From: Anolis sagrei
Taxonomy: Eukaryota > Chordata > Lepidosauria > Squamata > Anolidae
Assembly: GCF_037176765.1 (NCBI RefSeq)
Contig: NC_090021.1
Span: forward strand, 56,786,953 to 56,850,952
Direction: 5' to 3'
DNA length: 64,000 nt
Below, in pieces: positions 45,461 through 55,894 of the stretch; positions within the stretch are counted from its first letter, which is position 1; each line of letters starts with the position of its first letter. The translations under genes and the position numbers were made by a program. The notes under the pieces were generated by a model that was not told the DNA's origin, searched no databases, and saw nothing but the letters and a program-made list of their open reading frames with translations.

Positions 45461-45475
45461 GCAAATCCCATATAG

Positions 45476-46000
45476 CCTCTATAGGTTCAAAATGGACAAT
45501 ATTATCTTTTTAATATAGTCAATTTACAAAAGCAGCAAGCAAGGTGGCAGTTATTTTAGAAAATAATCTTCATGATCATATAACAGAATACAGACAAGGA
45601 TTCCACTTGCATTAGAAGAGTAAATGTCATGAAATATCAAAGGTCAGTTTTATCCTGTATTGATTAAGAAAATGAGGAAAGTAGTTGTAGGTCTTGGAGG
45701 ATATTTTGCAATTGTTTGCATATATGACACATATTTAATGTCATCATTTTATAACGTATTTAATTTGGTGTGTACATGAAATAAGATTCTTTCATTCTAT
45801 ATTTCAGTAGTTTTATTAGTGATTTCTTAAACCTAACGTCATTATGCCAAAGAGAGTTGATTGTACTTCTTTCATCTCCATTTTGGTATGTTAAACCAAA
45901 AAACAAGGGTGTGTTTTCATTGTTAAAAATTTCAGAATTATTGTACTCAGAGATGCTACCAAATTCATATTTACATGGCACCTGGTGGAATCAATGGAAT
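45476..46000 (-). mobile_element. Possible 5' continuation of the Penelope-like element
   Basis: The minus-strand frame at 45981-45760 (TPLFFGLTYQNGDERSTINS, then LWHNDVRFKKSLIKLLKYRM) has the look of the region between reverse transcriptase and endonuclease in Penelope-like elements. A C-x-x-C pair (CHIC) follows. The similarity is weak, but order and strand agree with 42770-43798. Confidence 0.4.
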
Positions 46001-46329
46001 CTAGCTGTGACTGCCACAGTTGGGCGTTCTTCAGTGATGCAACGTACTAATATAACAACTAGGAAATCAATTTTATGTTGGAAAAAATGTACAAGACAAT
46101 CATCTTTCATTGTACTGTGTCATCTGGGCATATAAACAGGTCTCCTGCTGAATTCTGTTTGTATAGCATTCTATAAATATGGGAAAGCACATAAAGGCCA
46201 TCTGTGCGTGAAGCAGAGGGAGCTTGTCAGTTTATGATTTGTTTATTTTCCCTTCACTGTTTGATGCCTTTAGATACATGTGAGAAGCTCTCTATACCAC
46301 TGAGTCTGAACCGCCAGCTTCCACTTTGT

Positions 46330-47055
46330 TTCCCAGCTATTCCTCAACTGCAGAATATGCCTGCCCTGTGTGGCACAAGTTTGCCCACCTGAAGCAGGTG
46401 AACATAGCATTGAATGAAACATGCGGAATAATCACGGGATGTCTCAAACCTACACCTGTTGAAAAACTCTACAAGCTAACTGGCATTGACCCCCCGCTCC
46501 CCTGATGTGTGATGGGAAGTTGCTGCTGACAGTGAAAGAAATAAGGTTGAACACTGTGAAAGTCATCCACTACATGGCTATCAGCCTCCTCCCAGTAGAC
46601 TCAGATCAAGGAAAAGCTTCAAGAGAAGCCCCACTCCTCTTAATGTTCCCCCAGCAACAGCAAGAGTATCTCTTTGGGCAGCTAAACCAGGAAATCCCAA
46701 CTGGATGGCCTCCCACAAGGTTCTGCTTCCAAGGGCAAACCAAGAATGGGCAATGTGGAAGTCCCTGAAGAGACTCAGAAGTGGAGTGGGCAGATCAAAA
46801 GACAACCTGGCAAAATGGCACTACCTAAAAGAATCCTCCACAATGTGCAACTGTGGAGCAGAACAAACAACTCTGCATCTGTATGCTTGTCCGCAATGTC
46901 CTGCCTCATGTACAGAGGAAGAATTGTTTAAAGCTACATACAATGTGTTCACTGTCACCTGTTTTGGTAAAAAAAAATAGCCACTTGTGCTCTTTCTATT
47001 TTTATCAATTTTATACTTATTTACACAATGTGTTTGATACAGAATAAATAAAGCT
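46330..47055 (+). mobile_element. Non-LTR retrotransposon, ORF2 C-terminus (clade uncertain)
   Basis: Translations include ALNETCGIITGCLKPTPVEK, YKLTGIDPP and then KSLKRLRSGVGRSKDNLAKW and CNCGAEQTTLHLYACPQCPA. This is a common LINE C-terminal pattern (LNRLRTGVGR ... C.CG..QT..HL..CP). It ends ATACAGAATAAATAAAGC. Several frame changes make it a dead copy. Confidence 0.7.
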
Positions 47056-47289
47056 ATCTTCCCCAGATATACTAAGCCAGTGGATAGAAAGGGGACTTCT
47101 GTGGGCATGGATACACTGCTAGTGAAGTCACTACTAAAGGAGGCCATCTTTTTGGGAAAAAGTATTTTGGGTTTGGCATAAAACAAGTAAAACATAGGTG
47201 GATTACCTATTCGGGGAAGTGGGAGTGTATTCCTGTTGGCTTTCGATACCATCAACCATGGTAAACATTTGGGCTGCCTCCTTGACATG

Positions 47290-48060
47290 GGAATTGGAAT
47301 TCAGCTTGTGCTGAATGGGGTTGAAGACACAGGTCCATAGTTTGGGGGTACTCCTGTACTTTGCATTGAACCTGTAGACCCAGGTTTCCAGGGGTGCCTT
47401 TTCATATTTAAAACTTGTGTGCCAACTGCGCTATTCCTTGAGATGCCGGATATTGCCATGGTGATGCATGATTTAGTTACATACTGTTTGCTCTGAATTG
47501 TATTCAGAAACTTCAACTGATTCAAAGAGCTGTGGAAGGTTGCCAATGGGGGGTGCCTACAGGAAGTGCAACACCCCACTGTTGCAAGACTTCTGTTGGG
47601 TGCCAGTCTGTTTCCAGACACAATTCAAAGTGCTGGTTATGACCTATTTGGCAGACTATATATCTGAATATGAGCTTCCCTGGAGCCTGAGATACTGAGG
47701 AAAGGCCATTTTCTCGGTTACACCTCCAACGCAAGCTCGGGTAGTGAGAATGAGAGAGTGGCTTTCTCTCTCCGTGGCTGCTCTTCAAGTTTAAAACTCC
47801 CTGCCCAGGGAAGTCAGAATGGCCCCCAATCTGCTGTCCTTCTGATGACAGGGTAAAATGTTTCTTTTCAGACAGACTTTTAAAGAAAAAAAAAAGATTG
47901 AAGCAGTGGGTATGGTGTTTTCTGTAGTTCAACTGGTTTTAAATTATTTTATTGGGTTCAATAAGTATTTGTTTAATTCTACGCATATTTTAGTGTTTGC
48001 GTGCTTATATATATTGTATGATTTTGGGGGTTTTGGTATGAGGTCAATACATTTTTATTA
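47290..48060 (+). mobile_element. L2-clade LINE, diverged
   Basis: CTGATTCAAAGAGCTGTGGA, then ACACCCCACTGTTGCAAGAC and TTCCAGACACAATTCAAAGT follow the L2 order (LQLVQ.AA ... TPLL..L.W.P.....QFKVLVLTYKAL). The 3' part reaches ACATTTTTATTAAAGCC. It is older and more decayed than the L2 at 20174. Confidence 0.6.
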
Positions 48061-48431
48061 AAGCCATTAGAACCTAATTCATATTTAAATTATTTAAAAC
48101 TGTGGTACTGTTCCATTATAGGGGCCGTCGTTGAAACAACCCTAGTTTATGAGATAGAAAAGGGGGGAGGGGAATTACCAGCAAAAATGGGGAAAATAGT
48201 TTTTCTCCTTCAACTCCCCCCACCCCCATAAAATGGATGATCCTTTTCTCTCTAGCTCTTCCTAGTGGCCTCCACCTGTATCATGGAACAGCATCAACAC
48301 TGTTTTAAATTGCTGAATTTTTTAAATTGTTGACTGATTTTACTCTAGAAAGAGTGAATATTGAAATGTATATATTGTTTTATCTTGTATTATCTTTTTG
48401 CCATCCTGCAATCTCATGATAATTATATATG

Positions 48432-48482
<51 letters not shown>

Positions 48483-48485
48483 CAC
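48432..48485. repeat. (TA)n(CA)n microsatellite
   Basis: About 20 TA units followed by six CA units. Confidence 0.95.
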
Positions 48486-48642
48486 CAATTACAAGATTGG
48501 GGGAGAGCTAGCTATCACCAGTATTAAAACCATAGGAGACAGCAGATGTGGTTGAACTACAAAGGCTAAGGACCTTATATAGGCTCTTGCTACTGTATTA
48601 CACTTTGTTACATTCTACAAGGGTTTTAATGATAATCTAACA

Positions 48643-49003
48643 CAGGGGTCCTCAAACTAAGGCCCGGGGGCCAGATGCGACCCTCCAAGGTAATTTACCC
48701 GGCCCTCGCTCAGGGTCAACCTTAAGTCTGAAATGACTTGAAAGCGCATAACAACAACAATCCTATCTCATCAGCCAAAATCAGGCCCACACTTCCCATT
48801 GAAATACTAATAAGTTTATATTTGTTAACATTGTTCCTCATTTTAATTATTGTATTGTTTTAAGTGTTTTTTTTACACTACAAGTAAGATATGTGCAGTG
48901 TGCATAGGAATCCATTCATTTTTTTTTCAAATTATAATCCGGCCCTCCAACAGTTTGAGGGACTGTGACCTGGCCCTCTGTTTAAAACGTTTGTAGACCC
49001 CTG
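48643..49003. mobile_element. Non-autonomous hAT element (CAGGGGTCCTCAAAC family), copy 1
   Basis: It starts CAGGGGTCCTCAAACTAAGG and ends CGTTTGTAGACCCCTG. Perfect 8-bp duplications ATCTAACA lie at 48635-48642 and 49004-49011. Near each end are GGCCCGGGGGCCAGATG and CCGGCCCTCCAACAGTTTG. It encodes nothing. Confidence 0.92.
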
Positions 49004-49011
49004 ATCTAACA

Positions 49012-50325
49012 CAACCTTGCCTACTGCCAGTTGGTTAACGTACATCAGTGAACAAGATGGCAACAGCAATAAAAGCACAGAAATGACACCATAAATATAT
49101 GCATAATATACCACATGTATCACAGGCCCCCATGTGTAAATATTACTTGGACTATGTTTATGATCTGGAAAACGACCATTAATTTAAGCAGGCATTTCTA
49201 CAGAGTCACTGGGAGAGTGTGACTTGTCCATAGCTACAGTGTGAGTTTCTGCTGTGGTTGAATGGAAATTAGAATTCTGATATCCTATAATCCCAGTCCA
49301 ACATTGATTCTACTACAGACACTTGCTCTGTGATGTAGTGTGTAGTATATCCTCAATTCTTAGTGGGAATTCTGGAGAATGTAAGGTTTAATTGCACCTG
49401 AAAGAAAAACTAAGTTCATGCCAAGAACAGTAATATTATCATTATGTTCTAATTACATTATAATATTATAACATTTGCTAGTTTATTTTCTGTGATCTTT
49501 GTATTTTCACTCTTAACACACAGAGCAAGTATGATTATCTAATTTCAAAATCTCTGTCCCATTTGCATTATTGCTATTGGATTAAAATCGCACCTGAAAG
49601 AACAGAAAATGTAAGGCTGCCTGCATAACAATATGTATTGTAAAATTCACTGTATTGGTAAAGTTATTCCAAGCAGGGTTTGTTTCTACCAAGAAGCTTT
49701 AAATATTTCTCAATAGTTTGCTTTCTTCAAGGAATAATAATAATACATCTAGGAACCATATTACTGTACAGCTGTCTTCTGTTCTTATAGCATAGAGATA
49801 TAAACATTGCTCTTCATTTCCCTGTGATGTAAAACATTTTGTAGAAAAAGGTCTCTGTAGAATGAGAATGTAAAACTGATTAAGTCATTCAGCTGTCACC
49901 ATCTAGTGGCTGAAATAAAATCATATGTCCTGGTAGCATCATCCTTTGTAAATGTGAATTTAGTGTTTATTCATTGCAAAATATACAATGTTCACATGCT
50001 GCCTTCTAGCGTTCATAGTCTATTATTGTCAAGAGTGCCAAATGTATTAAATTCTCCAAAGAAGAGTATTTGCACTGTAGATGTATAAGTTGCAATTTGT
50101 TTTGTTATTGTGCTCACTCAATCAGCAAACCATTTTGCTGATTGATTGGTGATATTTTTAGGAGTGTGCTATACCCTGAGACATTTTTGGTATCCAGATT
50201 TCGGTGGCCCCCTGATCCATTTTTCAGAAGCCTCTCGAATTCATGCAGGCAAAATACCCTTTTCCGATCTGACAGCCAAAAGATCCGTTTTCACTCCAGG
50301 AAGATCTGGCCCCCATTTCTGTCAT
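49012..50325. other. No gene seen
   Basis: AT-rich unique sequence. No exon or repeat recognised. Confidence 0.4.
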
Positions 50326-50480
50326 TTTTAGGGCATCAGTCTTAAGAAACCACTTTTCATGGGATTGTTTCTCCTCATATCCTTCAATAAGACCTGGGCT
50401 AAGGCATCAGACTCAAGAAGCCATCCTTTCTGGGGTGCTTTTCCCTTATATCCTTCAATAAGACCTGGGTTGTGTTTCTT

Positions 50481-50732
50481 TGTGTCAGGAGCAATTTGAA
50501 AAACTGCAAGTCGGTTCTTGTGTGAGAGAACTGGCTGTTGGCAAGGATGTTGACCAGAGGATCCTAGATGTTTGATGTTTTTCCATTCTGTGAGAGGTTT
50601 ATCTCATGTCCCCACATGGGAAGCTAGAGCTGAGATGAGACCTCACCCAGCTCCCTGATTTCAAGCCACCAACCTTTCGATCAGCAGTCCTGCTGGCACA
50701 AAGGTTTAACCCATTACGCCACTGGGGGCTCC
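50481..50732 (-). mobile_element. tRNA-derived SINE (unnamed family), near full length
   Basis: The minus-strand head GGAGCCCCCAGTGGCGTAAT and GGGTTAAACCTTTGTGCC, a box-B-like region, a middle with GACATGAGATAAACCTCTC and the end GCTCCTGACACA make a complete copy. AAGACCTGGGTT (50460) and AAGACCTGTGTT (50734) are the likely target duplications. Confidence 0.85.
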
Positions 50733-50898
50733 AAAGACCTGTGTTAAGGCATCAGACTTAAGAAACCACTCTTTCTGGAATCCTTTCTCTTTATATCCTT
50801 CAGTAAGAACTTGTTGAGACATAAGACTTAAGAAGCCACCCTTTCTGGTATCATTTCTCCTCCTATCCTTTAATAAGACCTGGGTTAAGGCCTTAGAC

Positions 50899-51271
50899 CA
50901 GGGGTCCTCAAACTAAGGCCCAGGGGCCAGATGCCGCCCGCCAAGGTCATTTACCCGGCCCTTGCTCAGGGTCAACCTATGAAACTACTTGAAAGCACAC
51001 AATAACAACAGCAATCCTATCTCATCAGCCAAAAGCAGGCCCACACTTTCCATTGAAATACTAATAAATTTATATTTGTTAAAATTGTTCTTAATTTTAA
51101 TTATTGTGTTGTTTTTAAATGTTTTTTTTGCACTACAAATAAGATATGTGCGGTATGCATAGAAATTCATTCATGGTTTTTTTTTTAACTATAATCCAGC
51201 CCACCAACAGTTTGAGGGATGATTGAGGGACTGTGACCTGGCCCTCTGTTTAAAAAGTTTGAGGACCCCTG
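50899..51271. mobile_element. Non-autonomous hAT element (CAGGGGTCCTCAAAC family), copy 2
   Basis: It starts CAGGGGTCCTCAAACTAAGG and ends GTTTGAGGACCCCTG. Perfect 8-bp duplications CCTTAGAC lie at 50891-50898 and 51272-51279. It is collinear with 48643-49003 plus a ~12-base duplication near the right end (TTGAGGGATGATTGAGGGA). Confidence 0.93.
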
Positions 51272-51719
51272 CCTTAGACTTTAAAAACCCACTTTTTCGG
51301 AGATTGTTTGCTCTCAACATCCTTTCAATGAAGCTGAATTAAGGCATCTTTTAAAAATACTTATTTCAATAGGAGCCACACCATCTGAAGGAGCATTAGT
51401 CATTCTTTAAAGAAATATATAAATTACCTTCTCTTTTTTATGGCAGCTTTAGAAATGGCAAGATACCTCTACTCCATATGTGAAGCTTGTGTCAAGTGAA
51501 GGGCACCATTGGTGGCAGATTCTTATGTGTGTAGAAAGTGGCAGATATGCAAATATGTCGCTAAAGAGACCTTGGCCCTCTGAGCAAATGTCTGATTTAT
51601 AGCCCCTGAAAGAAGAAACAACACAGCCCAACCACATAAAACTGTCAAAGAGTTTCAGCTGTGGGTGAATGCTCCAATCAATCAATTGATGTCTATAAGG
51701 TAACCTCGAGGAGGCGACG

Positions 51720-53130
51720 AATGAAAGAGAAAATAGCCAAGAGTGTTCGTGATGAACAAAAGGGAAAGGAATATTTTGAATGAATTTAAAGCAGTAAAGA
51801 ATGAATTGTCAGCTATAAGAGAGGAGGTTCACTCTGTAAAAAAAAGCAGTTGAGGCAAAAAAAAAGGAAAGTGGGGCAGAATGAAGATAAAATCAGACTC
51901 TTGGGGAAAAATTAGCTGAGCAGTCTGATAGAGAAGAAATCTCAGACTGTCTGGGATTTTAGAGGATATAAACAAAACAGAATTGGAAGAGACTTTGATA
52001 AATTGACTGAAAGAGAATAATGGTGAGATTGAAATGCAGGATTTGGAGAGAACTCACAGAATCTACAAGCCCACAGAAGATGTGGCAGGGACACTAAGAG
52101 ACATAATTATGGCATTCTCCGGGGAAAGACAAAATGATTTGATCTATAAATCACTTAGAAAGATAACAGACTTACAATTGAAAGGGAGACCACACGCTCA
52201 GCAACTATATAAGAAAGTTATCAAGTTTAGCTGGGGTTATCCTGTCAGTATAATTATTTTCAAGGACAGAAAACACCTGAGAGCAAGGAACCCTGTGGAA
52301 GCTGAAAAACTGTTCTCAGACTTGGGAGTTGAGCTGGGAGATAGTGAAGGCCAGCTGCAAAGTGAAGAAGAAAATTTGAGCCTGAGTCCAGAGCCAGGAA
52401 CTTTGACACAAGACACAGTGACTGGAAAAAGAACGTGTGGACACTTCCAAGGAAACCCTAAATGTTTAAATGTTTAAAAGGGTGAATCTCTGAGGGGAGA
52501 TGTAATCATAAATTATGTTTCATATATGTCTATATCAGTGGTTCTCAACTTGTGGGTGCCCAGGTGTTTTGGCCTACAACTCCCAGAAATCCTAGCCAGT
52601 TTACCAGCTGTTTGGGTTTCTGGGAGTTGAAGACCAAAACACCCGGGGACCCACAGGTTGAGAATCACTGGTCTATATCATTATTAACCTTTTTATAAAA
52701 AAAGTAAGAACTGTTTAAAATTATGATTTGAGCTGGACGAGCAGCAATTGCATGGGGGTGGAAAGATATTAAAAAGTGGACGTTGGCACACTGGAACAAT
52801 TACATATATGAACAAGTGCAATTCCACATTATGACAAGTGCAATGAAGGAGGGTGCACAAAAGAAGAAAATAAAGGAAATAAAAAACAAAACAAATGGAC
52901 AACATATATAGAATGGGTAAAAATGGACAAAACCAATACAAATATTATAAAGAAAGAGAACTGTGCACATGGCTAAAAATAACAATATAGTGGAAAATGT
53001 GGTCGGGGAGATGGATGATGGTGGTGGTGGTGGTGGGGAGGGGGAAACATGGGAATTTTATTTTATTTCCTCTATTTTTATTATTGTCTGCTTTGAAATT
53101 TAGTATCAAATTTTAATAAAATAAAGAATA
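51720..53130 (+). mobile_element. L1 LINE with ORF1 and the end of ORF2, large internal deletion
   Basis: The frame at 52034-52477 reads MQDLERTHRIYKPTEDVAGT and LRDIIMAFSGERQNDLI, which fits the RNA-binding C-terminal part of L1 ORF1. A coiled-coil-like, frameshifted stretch lies before it. From about 52790 the sequence translates as WNNYIYEQVQFHIMTSAM, like the L1 ORF2 tail. It runs into a G-rich 3' UTR and an AAATAAAG end. Almost all of ORF2 is missing. A hAT palindrome (52536-52670) lies between the two parts. Confidence 0.65.
52536..52670. mobile_element. Short hAT palindrome (CAGTGGTTCTCAA family), copy 3
   Basis: It starts CAGTGGTTCTCAACTTGTG and ends AGGTTGAGAATCACTG, with perfect 8-bp duplications GTCTATAT at 52528-52535 and 52671-52678. 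It is the same 135-bp length as the copies at 23076 and 24165. Confidence 0.93.
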
Positions 53131-53134
53131 TGTA

Positions 53135-55440
53135 AAATTTTAAGATATAAACAAAAGAAATGAATAACACCTAGGAATGCTGGATACAAATATCCTAGAT
53201 GTCATTGCAAAAAAAGAAAATAATCTAAATAAGTTTAAATACTAATAGGATTAACAAATGTTTATACAAAAGGTTTATGAGTATCTGCACTTAACTGAAA
53301 TAAGTGCAAATAATGTGATGAATATGTATTAAGAAACAACATTTTAAAGAAAATGTGTAGAAAGTAAAAGCTTATTTATCGTGATTTTGAGTCAAAAAGC
53401 AAGGCAAGTGATACAGAGCTGCACGCGGCACTGAGAACTTAGATCACCAGCGGACTGGAGCATGATCTGTCTCACTCAGAAGCCCGGTTGCAACAGAAAA
53501 ATGGAGGCCCTGCTAGGCTAAAAGACACATCATAGCTTTCTTCTGTTCTAATTGGTTCAACAGGCAGGGCCCATAGGGGCACATGGCTGCCTCTTTGCAT
53601 GTAGCTGAATGAAACCGAAAGTAGCCGTGCTAGTAGCCATGTTTTCTATTGCAGCAGAAAAAAATGACAGTGGCGCCTGTGCTGTTACAACTAGCCAAAA
53701 GAGCTGAATCAGCCAGAGCCCATTTTAAAAAACAGATCCATGCACAGCCTTTGTATATATATATTTCTTTCTGACTGAAGATCCAAACCAGATAAAATTG
53801 GCTGTGATTATTATCACTTAGGACATCACTGCCAGCAGTTTTAAGCCACACCGAAGGTTCTTTAAATCCAAATGAAAAAAACTTACCACTGCACGATGCC
53901 TTCATAAAGTCACTGCAATTTGATGTTCAAAGCATATTGAGCCTGTAGTTTAGAATAACAGTGAAATCCTATCTTAAGGCTTTTGAACATATGTGCAAAC
54001 AGGTTTACAAAGTGGTTTCTTTCATGTACCAATGTGAGTTTTGGGTCTAATGGTTTCCAGACCTTTGATAAGATTAGTCACCCATTCTCTAGCACATTAG
54101 TACTGAACATAGAACAGGCTGAGAAAAGAATAAAGGGGGGGGGGCTGCATTTCTTTCTCTAATTTGGGCAAGGGAAATGTAATAGGGCAGAAGTTTATCA
54201 TCACTGCTGTTTGTCACTGCCTTCATATTGTGTCTCCATTTCAGCATTGATGCATGTGTAAATTGACCTGAGTTTTGTGGATAGATTTTTTCTCCTTTTA
54301 TCCCAACTCAAACATGACTATATGTGGGTATATAATAAATAATAGCATTACAAATCCTAAATAACGGCAGCAGGAACTTTGGTGACATATTGTGTGAATC
54401 CATTTTATGAATGTCTGGTGCAATGCCCAGCTCAGGACATTGAAGCTTAATAGTGTGAGCATAGGCTGGATTGGTCGACTTGGAAGATGTTTTGTCCTTG
54501 CAGAATCCTCATCAGCTGGAAAGAATACAGTCTGCACATATATACTCCGCCACAGTAGATATGCTGGTAGACACTGCTAGACCTAGAGTGAGATATGACC
54601 ACAAAAACAGCTTGTAATTTTAAGATTTTCCTGAATGCTAACTCTCAATGGAGAGCCAGTTTTCAGAGCTCAGTACAGTTTCCATGAGGAGAGTACCATT
54701 ATGGCCTAAGAGGTGGCAAAGGCTCAATCTTGTTGTAATCCTAAAAATGATTCTGATGTTGTATCTTCCAGCATTCTTTGTTATTTACAATGCTCACTAG
54801 GGCTGCTGGGACAAGCATTTCAATATCATTTGAAGAACTCCATAGTTCCAACCCTTTCTCTATGAAATGAAACCAACCAGCAGTAATATGATCAGTAAAC
54901 TACAGTACAGAAGTAGTGCCTGACTTCTACCATAATGTTGAAAAAGTATATTCTATACTTACAGCCTGTCTGGTCCTAAACATATATATTTGGGTGTGAC
55001 ATTTCTATGTCATTTTATTTACTGTCCAACAGCTTGGCCATATGCATGTTTATTTCTTCTACAGGAATGCATGGCAGAAATTGTCGTAAAATGCATTGGG
55101 GTAAACTGTAGGGGTGATGCAGATATCTGAACTGGATTGGGATTGAGTAATAGCTGGTCTATTTTAACCTTTGTTTTAACCTTCGTCCTTAACTTCTGTG
55201 GTATGAAGTTTTATCTTGGCACTTTAATGATGATGATGATATTTTAAATTATCTTTAACTTTTAACTTAATCAAGTTTTCATTGTTTTAATGTATGTTCA
55301 CTATTACAGGAGTTTTAGGACAGTGATTAGTGTCTATTTGTATATTTTCTTGTTTTTGTTTTTACTATTGATATGATCAGTGGACTAATCAATAAACTTT
55401 ATTTGTGCACTGAGAGAGAGAAGATAGAAATATCTTAGTA
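53135..55440. other. No gene seen
   Basis: Mostly unique. The stretch 54440-54545 (rc: CCAGCTGATGAGGATTCTGC) recalls Penelope-like 3' regions, but it is too short to call. Confidence 0.35.
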
Positions 55441-55447
55441 TGAACAT

Positions 55448-55645
55448 GCCAGATTACATAGATAACTATTTATTTATTTTATTTATTTACCACACTTTTA
55501 TCCCACCCTTTTCAGCCCGAAGGCAACTCAGGGTGGCGTACAGACTGGCAACAAGTAGATGCCGAACACACATAAATACATTGTTTAAAACAGGTTAAAT
55601 CACATAATAAAATTCATATAAAAACAATTTAAAACTATAAAAATC
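55448..55645 (-). mobile_element. L2-clade LINE 3' UTR
   Basis: TTATTTATTTACCACACTTT, then CAGCCCGAAGGCAACTCAGG and GTGGCGTACAGACTGGCAAC form the L2 terminal stem in reverse, with a (TAAA)-like tail at its left edge. No coding part. Confidence 0.7.
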
Positions 55646-55834
55646 GATGACTTCCAGGTTTAAATCCATGTCCATTTGCATTGTTAACTACCTATTAAAT
55701 TCCTTTTCTTTATATGTCCTACATCAGTTTTTTTAATTAGAAATTGCTTATTTTAATGAGATGGCTTTCAATGGATTGTATATGTTGTATTTTAATTTGT
55801 TGGTTCCCTTGTCCTGGAGAGGTAGGTAAGGAAG

Positions 55835-55890
55835 TGTTGTTGTTGTTGTTGTTACTACTACTGCTGCTACTACTACCACTACTACTATTA
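55835..55890. repeat. Compound trinucleotide repeat (GTT)n(ACT/GCT)n
   Basis: GTT units run into ACT, GCT and ACC units. Simple sequence only. Confidence 0.8.
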
Positions 55891-55894
55891 TTTT

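Larger units (their letters stand above)
43799..45475. mobile_element. Insertion with hAT-like left end and tandem repeats
   Basis: It starts TAGGCTTGGGCAGTTTC, like the hAT end at 13160. It then holds a duplicated (CTC)n/GGAGAAGGAA block (43960-44090), two copies of a ~102-bp palindromic unit (44092-44295) and the 176-177-bp array (44336-45460). The right end and target duplication were not identified. Confidence 0.45.
50333..51343. repeat. ~71-bp tandem repeat, about five units, interrupted twice
   Basis: Units beginning GCATCAGACTTAAGAAACCA or close to it start at 50333, 50404, 50749, 50818 and 50890. Each contains TTTCTGG and TATCCTTCAATAAGACCTGG. A SINE (50481-50732) divides unit 2 from unit 3, and a hAT element (50899-51271) splits unit 5. 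Outside the insertions the spacing is 69-72 bases. Confidence 0.85.

Noticed and set aside
44685-45464. 259-codon open frame on the minus strand
   Set aside because: It lies entirely in the 176-177-bp tandem array. The repeated Arg/Lys/Gly-rich peptide is a by-product of the repeat.
50333-51343. Spaced repeats resembling a CRISPR array
   Set aside because: This is eukaryotic DNA. The units are long, diverged and contiguous, and the gaps are mobile elements.
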